Below, in pieces: positions 1 to 6,697 of a stretch of DNA of 8,639 nt. Every line of letters begins with the position of its first letter. Positions within the stretch are counted from its first letter, which is position 1. The notes beneath the pieces are model-generated. The model saw nothing but the letters and a program-made list of their open reading frames with translations. It made no database searches and had not been told where the DNA came from. The translations under genes were made by a program, and so were the position numbers. The DNA comes from DATMXT01 sp035560415. GTDB taxonomy: Bacteria > Bacillota > Clostridia > Oscillospirales > Feifaniaceae. The stretch is taken from positions 1 through 8,639 of the forward strand of contig DATMZG010000051.1 in the NCBI GenBank assembly GCA_035560415.1. Direction: 5' to 3'.

Positions 1-1
1 A

Positions 2-21
2 TATAATACTCCTCGGAGTAT
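2..21 (+). promoter_or_regulatory. mtaB promoter -10 box overlapped by a palindrome
   Basis: A perfect TATAAT lies at 2-7; the matching -35 box would fall outside the window. Positions 6-21 form a perfect inverted repeat with arms ATACTCC and GGAGTAT around TC, running from the end of the -10 box to just past the expected start site near 14. That is a classic repressor position. An alternative reading is a weak terminator of an upstream gene, because the repeat is followed by ATTCTTTTT (22-30). The stem would then have only 6 to 7 pairs and a very short loop. Confidence 0.5.
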
Positions 22-46
22 ATTCTTTTTGCGCGAGGTGATTTTT

Positions 47-1339
47 ATGCCGACCGTCGCCTTCGACACGCTCGGGTGCAAGGTCAATCAATATGAAACC
101 GAAGTCATGCGCGCCGGCTTTGAGGCGGCGGGCTATACGACCGTCCCCTTCTCGCAGGCGGCCGACGTCTATATCGTCAACACCTGCTCAGTCACGGCAG
201 CGTCCGACGCCAAGTCCCGGCAGGCGCTGCGCCGGGCCAGAAGGCTCTCCCCCACGGCCGTCATCGCGGCCGTCGGCTGCTACGCCCAGGTCGCGGCGGA
301 CGAGCTTTCGGCCTTGCCGGAGGTCAATTTAGTGCTCGGCAGCGTGGGCAAGACGGCGCTTCCCGCCGTCATTGAGGCCTACCGGCGTGACGGCACGCTG
401 CCGGCCGTCACGCCCCTCACCCGCCCTGTGCCCTTTGAGCCCATGGAGGCCGCCAGGTATTTGCGCACGCGGGCGGTCATGAAAATTCAGGACGGCTGCA
501 ACAATTTCTGCGCCTACTGCATCATTCCCTACGCGAGGGGGCGCATTCGCTCAAAGCGCCCGGACGACGCCCTGGCCGAATTCTCCCGCCTTGTGGCGGA
601 GGGCTACCGTGAAATTATTTTGACCGGAATTGAAATCGCCTCCTACGGCGGCGGCGAAGGCGAGGCGTTTGACCTCGAGGGGCTTCTCGGGCGCATGGCC
701 GGTGTGCCGGGGGCGGACGGCGTGCGGGTGCGGCTTGGCTCGCTTGAGCCCCGCATCGTGACGCCATCCTTTGCGAAAACCCTGTCGGAGCTGCCCTTCA
801 TCTGTCCGCAGTTTCACCTCTCATTGCAGGCCGGCTGCGACGCCACTTTGCGCCGCATGAACCGCCGGTACGACAAAGCCCGGTATCTCGAGTCGGTGGC
901 GCTGCTGCGGGAGGCGATGCCCGGGACCGAGCTCACGACCGACGTCATCGTCGGCTTTCCCGGCGAGACCGAGGCCGATTTCCTTGAGAGCGTGGCGTTC
1001 GTGCAAACGGTCGGCTTTTTAAAAACCCACGTCTTCCCCTACTCCCGCCGACCCGGAACGCCCGCGGCCGACATGCCGGAGCAGATTCCGGTACCTGAGC
1101 GGGAGCGCCGGGCGGCAATGCTGTCGCAGGCGGCCGAGGAAGTGCGCAGGCAGCGGCTTGCGGCAGCGGTCGGACAGACAAGACAGGTGCTGCTCGAAGC
1201 GCGGAGGGGAGACGCCTGGCACGGCTACACCGCCTCGTATATGCCGGTCTACGCCAAAGGGCCCGGTGCCCACAACACCTTTGCCGACGTCACGCTTGTG
1301 GAACTTGAAGCGGACGGCCTTGCCGGCGTCATCCGCTGA
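47..1339 (+). CDS. mtaB: MtaB, tRNA (N6-L-threonylcarbamoyladenosine(37)-C2)-methylthiotransferase
   Basis: This radical-SAM enzyme adds a methylthio group to t6A at position 37 of ANN-decoding tRNAs in the cytoplasm. The ATG at 47 gives 430 residues and is preceded by GAGGTG (35-40) six bases upstream; an in-frame TTG at 29 has no such site. The N-terminal UPF0004 domain starts with TLGCKVNQYETE (8-19), the MtaB-type signature rather than the MiaB or RimO type. Its auxiliary iron-sulfur cluster cysteines are C11, C47 (VNTCSVT) and C78 (AVGCYAQ). The radical-SAM CxxxCxxC is C151, C155 and C158. LSLQAGC (258-264) and TDVIVGFPGE (298-307) are further family landmarks. Residues about 370-430 fit a TRAM RNA-binding domain. 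All six cluster cysteines are present and the length is normal, so the enzyme looks intact. It is followed at once by a strong terminator and is probably the last or only gene of its unit. Confidence 0.96.
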   Translation: MPTVAFDTLGCKVNQYETEVMRAGFEAAGYTTVPFSQAADVYIVNTCSVTAASDAKSRQALRRARRLSPTAVIAAVGCYAQVAADELSALPEVNLVLGSVGKTALPAVIEAYRRDGTLPAVTPLTRPVPFEPMEAARYLRTRAVMKIQDGCNNFCAYCIIPYARGRIRSKRPDDALAEFSRLVAEGYREIILTGIEIASYGGGEGEAFDLEGLLGRMAGVPGADGVRVRLGSLEPRIVTPSFAKTLSELPFICPQFHLSLQAGCDATLRRMNRRYDKARYLESVALLREAMPGTELTTDVIVGFPGETEADFLESVAFVQTVGFLKTHVFPYSRRPGTPAADMPEQIPVPERERRAAMLSQAAEEVRRQRLAAAVGQTRQVLLEARRGDAWHGYTASYMPVYAKGPGAHNTFADVTLVELEADGLAGVIR

Positions 1340-1360
1340 CCGCACTGATTTGAACGGGAA

Positions 1361-1402
1361 ACCCCCGGAGCCGAAATTCGGCTCCGGGGGTACATTTTTC
1401 TT
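1361..1402 (+). terminator. Intrinsic terminator between mtaB and the convergent macroglobulin gene
   Basis: A perfect inverted repeat has 15-base arms at 1361-1375 (ACCCCCGGAGCCGAA) and 1377-1391, separated by one base. In RNA this gives a very stable GC-rich stem with an A/U tip. On the plus strand TACATTTTTCTT follows, a good U-tract for mtaB, whose stop lies 21 bases upstream. On the minus strand the stem lies 20 bases past the stop of the large gene and is followed only by TTCCC, so it may serve that gene weakly. Confidence 0.9.
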
Positions 1403-1411
1403 AACGCGTGT

Positions 1412-4400
1412 TCACTGGACGACCGTGACAATTCCCTGCTCGGAGACCGAGAGGTCCCCGCCGCCCGAGCGGCTGACCGTGGTGGGCGGCACAATGAACT
1501 GCCCCGGCAGCACAGCGCGGGCCGTGTAGACGATGGGCGGCAGCGTGCCGGTATAGCCCTTGGGGTCGTTTATCCAGAGCGCAAAGGTGATTTTCTGGTC
1601 CTCGCGCCCCGTCACATACCAGTTTACAACCTGACCGCCGGTGTTTTTCGTCTGCAATTTGACAAACCGGAGCCCCGCCGGCATGGTCTCGGTGATTTCA
1701 TAAATGCCGTCGAGCGGGACACCCTTGGCCGCAACCTCAATTTGAATGACGGCAAGGCCGCCCTGCCCCACTTCGCCGCCATAGAGCGACCAGACGCTCT
1801 TTGTCACTTCGAAATCGCCCTCGGCGGTGCCGGAGGGTCTGTCGGCATAGGTGGCCGACACCGAGACGCCTTGGGGCAGCGTGAAGGAGGCCGTGTCGAG
1901 CTGCCGCTTTGTGAGGCTGAGATACCCGACGCCGCGGTGCAGCGGCACTTCGATTTCACTGCCGTCGACAGTACCCTTCAGCGTGAGGTCGTCGCCCTTG
2001 GGCTGCGCCGTGCGGTTCAGGTAGGCCAGCAGCTCCAGGTCGCAGATGACGGTGGAGCCGGCGTTGTCGAGCAGGTAGCGGGCCATGCCGCGGGCGGCCG
2101 CGGGGTCTGCCCTCGCCGCCGTGACAAGGGCCAGCGCCGTCAGCTCGACGTTGTCGTCCCGCGTCTCCTCATGGACATAGACATAGGCGTCAGTCGTTTT
2201 GAGCTTCGGGGCGACAAGTTCCTCATAGACGGCCTTGGCGCCGCCGTCGTCCCCGACGGCCGAGAGGGCCGCCATCAGCGTATACCGCTCTTTGAGGTCG
2301 AGCCCGTCGGGCGCCGCGAGCAGCCGCTTGATGTCATAGAGCACCGGCTCTTTGAGGGCCGCAAGCCCCATGTAGGCCGCGGCGACGTCGCCGGGCGCGG
2401 AATCCACATAGTCAATGATATTGTAGAAGTAGGAGGCCGTGATGGTGCGGTTCAGAAGCTGCGGCGCCGCAAGCGCCACTTTGGCCGTCGTCTCGGCCGA
2501 AGCCGCCGAGTAGCGCAGCAGGGAGACTCCGCCCTCGCTTGCCGGCAACTCGGGCGCCTCGGCTTCGGTGTAGCGCTCCGGCATGAGCTTTGCCAGCATG
2601 TTCGAGGCTGCCCAGGCGGCCACCTGCCTGTCGGTCCTGCCACTTGACCCCGCGGAGAGCTTTGCCAGCGCGGCATAGTAGACGGCGCTCTCATCCTGCG
2701 TGAAAGTCAGCAGCACCGGCGAGCGCAGCGGCACAATAGAGGAGAGAGCGGTGGCACTGACCTGCTTTGTCACCGTCACCTCCGCCACGTCCTCGACCAC
2801 CTCAAAAGTGATTTTGAGGGCGTCGGAGAGCTCGCCGCACTTTGCCGACACGGCAAGGGTATAGCTGCCGGCCTTCAGGGCTTTCCCAAAGCTCATATAG
2901 GCGTACCCGTACCCGCCGGCCGAGGCCGTGCGGGTCTCGGAGACCCCTTCGCCCGTGAGCTCGGCGGCAAAGGAGCAGGTGTCGGCCGTCGTCACGCCCG
3001 CGCCAAAGCCCCGCAGCGCGACCGACAGCTCATCGCCTATCATGTACCGGTCGGTGTAGAGCACGCTCGCAAAGAAGGGCAATGTGGCCTTGACCGGCAG
3101 TCTGGCGGTTCCGGCTTTGAGCCCTTCGGCCACGGCCGCCGCCGTGATTCGCCACTCGGTGACGCTGTCGGCGAGTTTGAAGGTGACCGAGGCCTTGCCG
3201 TCTTTATCGGTTTTGACCGTTTCAAAGGCCGGGTTGTCGCGAAAATCGCTCCTGTATCCGTCGCCGCCGCCCTCGCCGCCCTGGCCGCCCTCCATGGCGC
3301 CGTCGATGTTGTGCTCAATGTAGGAGACGTGCCGCGTGACTGAAGGCCAAAAGACGGCGGCGTAAATCTCCTCAAGCGGCTCGGCGGGGTTGTCGGAGAT
3401 GGCCAAGGCCGACTCGTCGACGACCGAGAGCAGTACTTCGGCCTCGGTCGGTTTGCCCTCGGCATCGGTCACCTCCACACCCAGCGTGACCTCCTCGCCC
3501 GGCGCGTAGGCCGTTTTGTCCGGCGTCAGTTTGAGATTCAGCTTTGAGGCCGCCGTGTCGTACCGCAGGGTCAGGGAGCCCGCATCATAGATGTTCTTGC
3601 CGTCAAAGTAGGCGGCGAAGACCGAGATGTTCGGCGTGTCACTCTGGTTAAACGTGAGCTCGGCCTCGTTTTTTAGCCCTGCGACCGTTTTGATGAGGCC
3701 CTCCTGGAAGACGAAGAGCATGGTGCGGCCCTGCTCAAAATCCTCATCCGCGACCGAGACCCCGTTTTTGTACCCCGAAATATTCAGTTTTGCGGTCTCT
3801 CCGACCGCAAGCTCATAGTCCTCGGCATTGACATCATACCGGGTTCTTCCGCCGAAATTCTGCCAGATGCGGTTAACGCCAATCTGCTCCTCATCGTCTT
3901 GCGACGTCCTGCCGGCGGTGTCGGTGACCGAAGCCACGACGCTGTAAATTTTGTCCTCAGTCGGCTGATAGGCCGAGGCGTCAAAACTGCCGACGCCGCC
4001 CGTCAGCGGCACCTCTATGGTCTGCGCCAGCACTTTGTCCTGCGTGTAGCCGTAGATGTAGCGGGTGAGCTTCTCAATGGGGTCGTAGACCGAGGCGTTG
4101 ATATGTTTCGTGTAAGTGGTCTCGTAAATTTTGACGGTCGCCGTCGTATCATAAGGGACGCCCCGAATGAGGTCGTCGTCATAGAGGTCCTCGCCCTTTG
4201 TCACCTTTGAGGTGTCGATGCGGTGGGCCTCCACCTTGACGGTCTCCCCCTGCGCAGTCGTCTCGACCATGACGTCCCGGGGCAGGCAGTAGGTGTAGCC
4301 GTAATCCCAAATCTGCTCGTCCTCGGGCTCGGCCGTCGTGATGCTGATGCTGACATAGATGGGGCGCCAGGTGTTGAGGTCGTCGACAAGCGTAAAGCTG

Positions 4401-6463
4401 TGGCGGGCAAAGCCGTCCGCGCCCGTCGTGACATCCTCCGAAACGCTGTCCCAGTTTGCGGTCGAGGTTCTGTGCCCAATTCGCAAAATGTAGTCCTTGA
4501 CCGGCGTGCCGTCGTAAAACTCCATCCCGACCGATGTGTCAATCGCCTCGCCCGGCCGGTAGAACAGCTTGTCGTGGGACACGTCCAAGCGGTAAATGGG
4601 CTTTGTGTATTCATATACGTTTATGTACTCGCTGCGGATGACCTCATCGTCGTCGCAGAGAACCAGGCGGTAATAGGAGCTCGCGAGGTTTTCTATCGGC
4701 AGGGCTGCCGTAAAGCAGCCAAACTCGTCGACCGTCACCTGCGCTGCCGCAATGGGCGGGTTGGCGGCTTTGCCGTTTACCTGCGAAATGCTCCAGACGT
4801 AAGGATTTTCGAGCTTGAGGGTGTAAGTGGATTTCAGCAGCTCCCCCTTGCGGGCCGCAATGAAGCCCCAGACGCTTATCTTGTCCTCCGGCAGATAGGT
4901 GCTGCGGTCGGTGTACATCGTGCTGATGTACCGCCGGTAAGCCGGCAGCCCGTCGCTCTCTTCATAGGCGGAAAGGTCAAACAGGTAGGGCGTGGCGCCG
5001 AACTCCACCGTCAGCAGCGTAAATTCACCCCGCTTCGCGTCGGGGTTTTTAAAGCTGACGACGCCGGCCCCGTCGGTGACCCCGACCGAATAGCCGTTTT
5101 TGAGCACTTTGACGCCGGCCGCGGGCCCGCCGCCCAGCGAGTCGTTGACCCACAGCGACATGCCGCCCTCATAGGAGAGGGCGTAGACGGCGGCGTCCGA
5201 GACCTGAATGAGCTTCTGCCAGCTGTGCGCCTGACCGACCGAGTCGGTGCAGGTGATGTCGAAGGCGTACCAGCCGGCAGGCAGGGGCTCCGGCATGACA
5301 AGGAAGACCGGCCGCCAGAGAGAGGTGAAGTCGGCCGACACAAGGGTGGTCGTCAGTTCGGCGTAGGGGGACGAGAGGCCGGCGTCGGCGACAAAGCCGC
5401 CGTCGTAGTTGAAGTCCTCATAAATGTACTTGTGGTAGGCCTCGAGCGCCGAGGCATAGGCCCCGCTGTCCGCAAAGCGGCGCACCGAAATTGTAAACTC
5501 CCGGTCCTTGAAGTAAGTGATCATGGACTCCCAGTTGCGGTCGTATCCGGCGTAAAACTCAATGACCGGCGCGCGGTCTGTCGTGAAGCTCTCGACTTGG
5601 GCGCCGGACAGGTCGAGCCGGGGCGCATCCGAGCTCTTGGCGGTGCGGAAAGTGACGGCGGCGCTCTCGCCTATCGCCTCGCCCGCCGCCGTCGCAAGCT
5701 CCGGAGAGACCGTCACGGTGTAGAGGGTGTCGGCGGCCATCGGCGCGTCGGGCACAAAGGCCCAGACATTGCGGTGGCGCTCAAACCGGCCGGCAAGCGC
5801 CGGGGTTATTTCAATGTGCTTTTCAATTTCGGCGATGTCGGCACTCGAAAACACAAACTCGATGCCGCTTTCAAGCGGCACATAGGTCGCATTGTCCGCG
5901 GGGCTGACGCTGAGCAGCCGGAATGTGTTTTTTGTCTGAAAAGCCCAGCTGCGGCTCTCGCCGTCCGACGCGACGACGAAGTTATAAACGGTCCCGGCCG
6001 AGAGATACTGTTTGGGAGCAAGGCGAAAGATGCCCGACTCCTCCTTGACGTCGAACTCGCAGGCCGGCTCGACTTCGACAAGCGCCTTGACCTCGTCGAC
6101 CGTGAGCGGCTGCTCCGAAGTCAGCACGAACGCCGACTGCGCGTCAACCCCGTCGCCGTCCGCTTTTTCGGCTTCAATCGCAATGCCGGCGAGGTCGTAA
6201 ATTTTCTCGGGCTCCGGGCCTTTTTCCCTGCCGCTCAGCATGAAAAAGAGGGCCGCGCAGGCCGCAAGCACCGCCAGCGGGACGGCAACCGGGATTTTGC
6301 GCTTCGGCTTTTCGGGTTTCGGGGGGTCCAGCTCCCCTTGCGGGTCAAAGTCTGCGAGCGGTCCCTCCAGCGCCTCCTCAGGCGGCAGTTCATCGTCCAA
6401 AGGCTCCGGCGGCAGTCCGGTCAGGTCAAGCGCTTCCAAGGGGTCCATCGAACTATGCTCCAT
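1412..6463 (-). CDS. Membrane-anchored alpha-2-macroglobulin family protein, thioester-less (MG/Ig-like domains)
   Basis: A 1683-residue surface protein of the bacterial alpha-2-macroglobulin fold; some relatives are thought to trap or inhibit proteases, but its target is unknown. The ATG at 6463 has AGGAG a few bases upstream. Residues 1-56 are acidic and proline-rich, ending KPKRK; 57-76 are one membrane helix, so the rest is outside the cell. Residues about 88-176 and 180-275 look like tandem Ig-like (Big_5/SbsA type) domains. MG-type strands with the family's Y-x-P-G/E signature occur at TDRSTYLPED (518-527), DKLFYRPGEA (631-640) and DKTAYAPGEE (982-991). LLSVVDESAL (1011-1020) and the block from VKTDKDGK through SVTEWRITA (1083-1108) are the best family signatures. 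A glycine-rich stretch (1059-1069) sits where a bait region is expected. Residues about 1250-1490 are mostly helical, like the thioester domain, but no CxEQ is present. The C-terminus (ETMPAGLRFV, 1592-1601; ARAVLPGQFIVPP, 1648-1660) matches the last MG domain. It is transcribed alone. Confidence 0.88.
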   Translation of the reverse strand: MEHSSMDPLEALDLTGLPPEPLDDELPPEEALEGPLADFDPQGELDPPKPEKPKRKIPVAVPLAVLAACAALFFMLSGREKGPEPEKIYDLAGIAIEAEKADGDGVDAQSAFVLTSEQPLTVDEVKALVEVEPACEFDVKEESGIFRLAPKQYLSAGTVYNFVVASDGESRSWAFQTKNTFRLLSVSPADNATYVPLESGIEFVFSSADIAEIEKHIEITPALAGRFERHRNVWAFVPDAPMAADTLYTVTVSPELATAAGEAIGESAAVTFRTAKSSDAPRLDLSGAQVESFTTDRAPVIEFYAGYDRNWESMITYFKDREFTISVRRFADSGAYASALEAYHKYIYEDFNYDGGFVADAGLSSPYAELTTTLVSADFTSLWRPVFLVMPEPLPAGWYAFDITCTDSVGQAHSWQKLIQVSDAAVYALSYEGGMSLWVNDSLGGGPAAGVKVLKNGYSVGVTDGAGVVSFKNPDAKRGEFTLLTVEFGATPYLFDLSAYEESDGLPAYRRYISTMYTDRSTYLPEDKISVWGFIAARKGELLKSTYTLKLENPYVWSISQVNGKAANPPIAAAQVTVDEFGCFTAALPIENLASSYYRLVLCDDDEVIRSEYINVYEYTKPIYRLDVSHDKLFYRPGEAIDTSVGMEFYDGTPVKDYILRIGHRTSTANWDSVSEDVTTGADGFARHSFTLVDDLNTWRPIYVSISITTAEPEDEQIWDYGYTYCLPRDVMVETTAQGETVKVEAHRIDTSKVTKGEDLYDDDLIRGVPYDTTATVKIYETTYTKHINASVYDPIEKLTRYIYGYTQDKVLAQTIEVPLTGGVGSFDASAYQPTEDKIYSVVASVTDTAGRTSQDDEEQIGVNRIWQNFGGRTRYDVNAEDYELAVGETAKLNISGYKNGVSVADEDFEQGRTMLFVFQEGLIKTVAGLKNEAELTFNQSDTPNISVFAAYFDGKNIYDAGSLTLRYDTAASKLNLKLTPDKTAYAPGEEVTLGVEVTDAEGKPTEAEVLLSVVDESALAISDNPAEPLEEIYAAVFWPSVTRHVSYIEHNIDGAMEGGQGGEGGGDGYRSDFRDNPAFETVKTDKDGKASVTFKLADSVTEWRITAAAVAEGLKAGTARLPVKATLPFFASVLYTDRYMIGDELSVALRGFGAGVTTADTCSFAAELTGEGVSETRTASAGGYGYAYMSFGKALKAGSYTLAVSAKCGELSDALKITFEVVEDVAEVTVTKQVSATALSSIVPLRSPVLLTFTQDESAVYYAALAKLSAGSSGRTDRQVAAWAASNMLAKLMPERYTEAEAPELPASEGGVSLLRYSAASAETTAKVALAAPQLLNRTITASYFYNIIDYVDSAPGDVAAAYMGLAALKEPVLYDIKRLLAAPDGLDLKERYTLMAALSAVGDDGGAKAVYEELVAPKLKTTDAYVYVHEETRDDNVELTALALVTAARADPAAARGMARYLLDNAGSTVICDLELLAYLNRTAQPKGDDLTLKGTVDGSEIEVPLHRGVGYLSLTKRQLDTASFTLPQGVSVSATYADRPSGTAEGDFEVTKSVWSLYGGEVGQGGLAVIQIEVAAKGVPLDGIYEITETMPAGLRFVKLQTKNTGGQVVNWYVTGREDQKITFALWINDPKGYTGTLPPIVYTARAVLPGQFIVPPTTVSRSGGGDLSVSEQGIVTVVQ

Positions 6464-6506
6464 AACAATCTCCTATTCATGCGCGGCAGGTAGCCGCCTG
6501 CGGCGC
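6464..6506 (-). promoter_or_regulatory. Ribosome binding site and leader hairpin of the macroglobulin gene
   Basis: Read on the minus strand, the leader carries AGGAG followed by ATTGTT and the ATG at 6463. Just upstream (6481-6506) lies a GC-rich hairpin that can pair as GCGCCGCAGG with CCTGCCGCGC around CGGCTA, with one C-C mismatch. A smaller alternative uses GCGGC and GCCGC arms around five bases. It lacks a U-tract, so it is not a terminator. It could influence ribosome access, but this is only inferred. Confidence 0.4.
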
Positions 6507-6562
6507 TATCGTTTGGGGACTAAAGGCTATTTATCACATTGATGTTAGTCGCATTTTGGACA

Positions 6563-6596
6563 CAATTGTTTCTTTTTTCCTTTCTGCAATTGTATC
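6563..6596. repeat. Pair of 10-bp direct repeats, CAATTGTWTC, around the minus-strand start site
   Basis: CAATTGTTTC occurs at 6563-6572 and CAATTGTATC at 6587-6596: nine of ten bases agree and the copies are 24 bp apart. Each contains the self-complementary CAATTG. The second copy covers the -10 box of the macroglobulin promoter and the first lies about +10 to +20 of its transcript. The placement suits an operator, but no known regulator motif was recognised. Confidence 0.35.
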
Positions 6597-6617
6597 ACGT
6601 CCGTTAAAATATGTAAA
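6589..6617 (-). promoter_or_regulatory. Promoter of the macroglobulin gene
   Basis: On the minus strand there is TTTACA (6617-6612; five of six to TTGACA), a 17-base spacer, and TACAAT (6594-6589; five of six to TATAAT) with a TG one base upstream, giving an extended -10. Transcription should start near 6582 and leave a leader of about 118 bases. This is a prediction from sequence alone. Confidence 0.65.
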
Positions 6618-6623
6618 TCACAC

Positions 6624-6653
6624 TCGACGGGCGGCGAAGTTATGTGTTATAAT
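6624..6653 (+). promoter_or_regulatory. Promoter of the degV-dtxR unit
   Basis: TCGACG (6624-6629; four of six to TTGACA) is followed by an 18-base spacer and a perfect TATAAT at 6648-6653, with TG at 6645-6646 forming an extended -10. The start site should lie near 6660, about 38 bases before the degV ATG. The -35 box lies only 6 bp from the -35 box of the divergent promoter. Confidence 0.75.
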
Positions 6654-6697
6654 GGTTCAACTCTTTCGATTTTTGTGTATTCGGAGGTAATCCTTTT

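Noticed and set aside
29..46. TTG start at 29 for mtaB
   Set aside because: It would put the GAGGTG ribosome binding site inside the gene; the ATG at 47 has ideal spacing and starts six residues before DTLGC, as usual for the family.
1742..2647. A 301-codon plus-strand open frame inside the macroglobulin gene
   Set aside because: Low-complexity Gly/Arg/Val composition, no family motif, and no need for it: another antisense shadow of the 1683-residue frame.
6273..6279. The GCC-rich and GGC-rich runs through the macroglobulin gene as nucleotide repeats
   Set aside because: They follow from Ala/Gly codons in a GC-rich genome; no repeated protein unit was found apart from the domain-level similarity of the Ig and MG folds.
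4223..6493. A 756-codon open frame on the plus strand, antisense to the macroglobulin gene
   Set aside because: It mirrors the codon phase of a GC-rich gene on the other strand, shows no recognisable domain, and overlaps clear MG and Ig-like signatures on the minus strand.
6521..6533. TAAAGGCTATTTA as a DtxR-type operator
   Set aside because: Only the outer TAAA/TTTA and a GGCTA core resemble a DtxR box; the symmetry fails in the centre, so the match is too weak to annotate.
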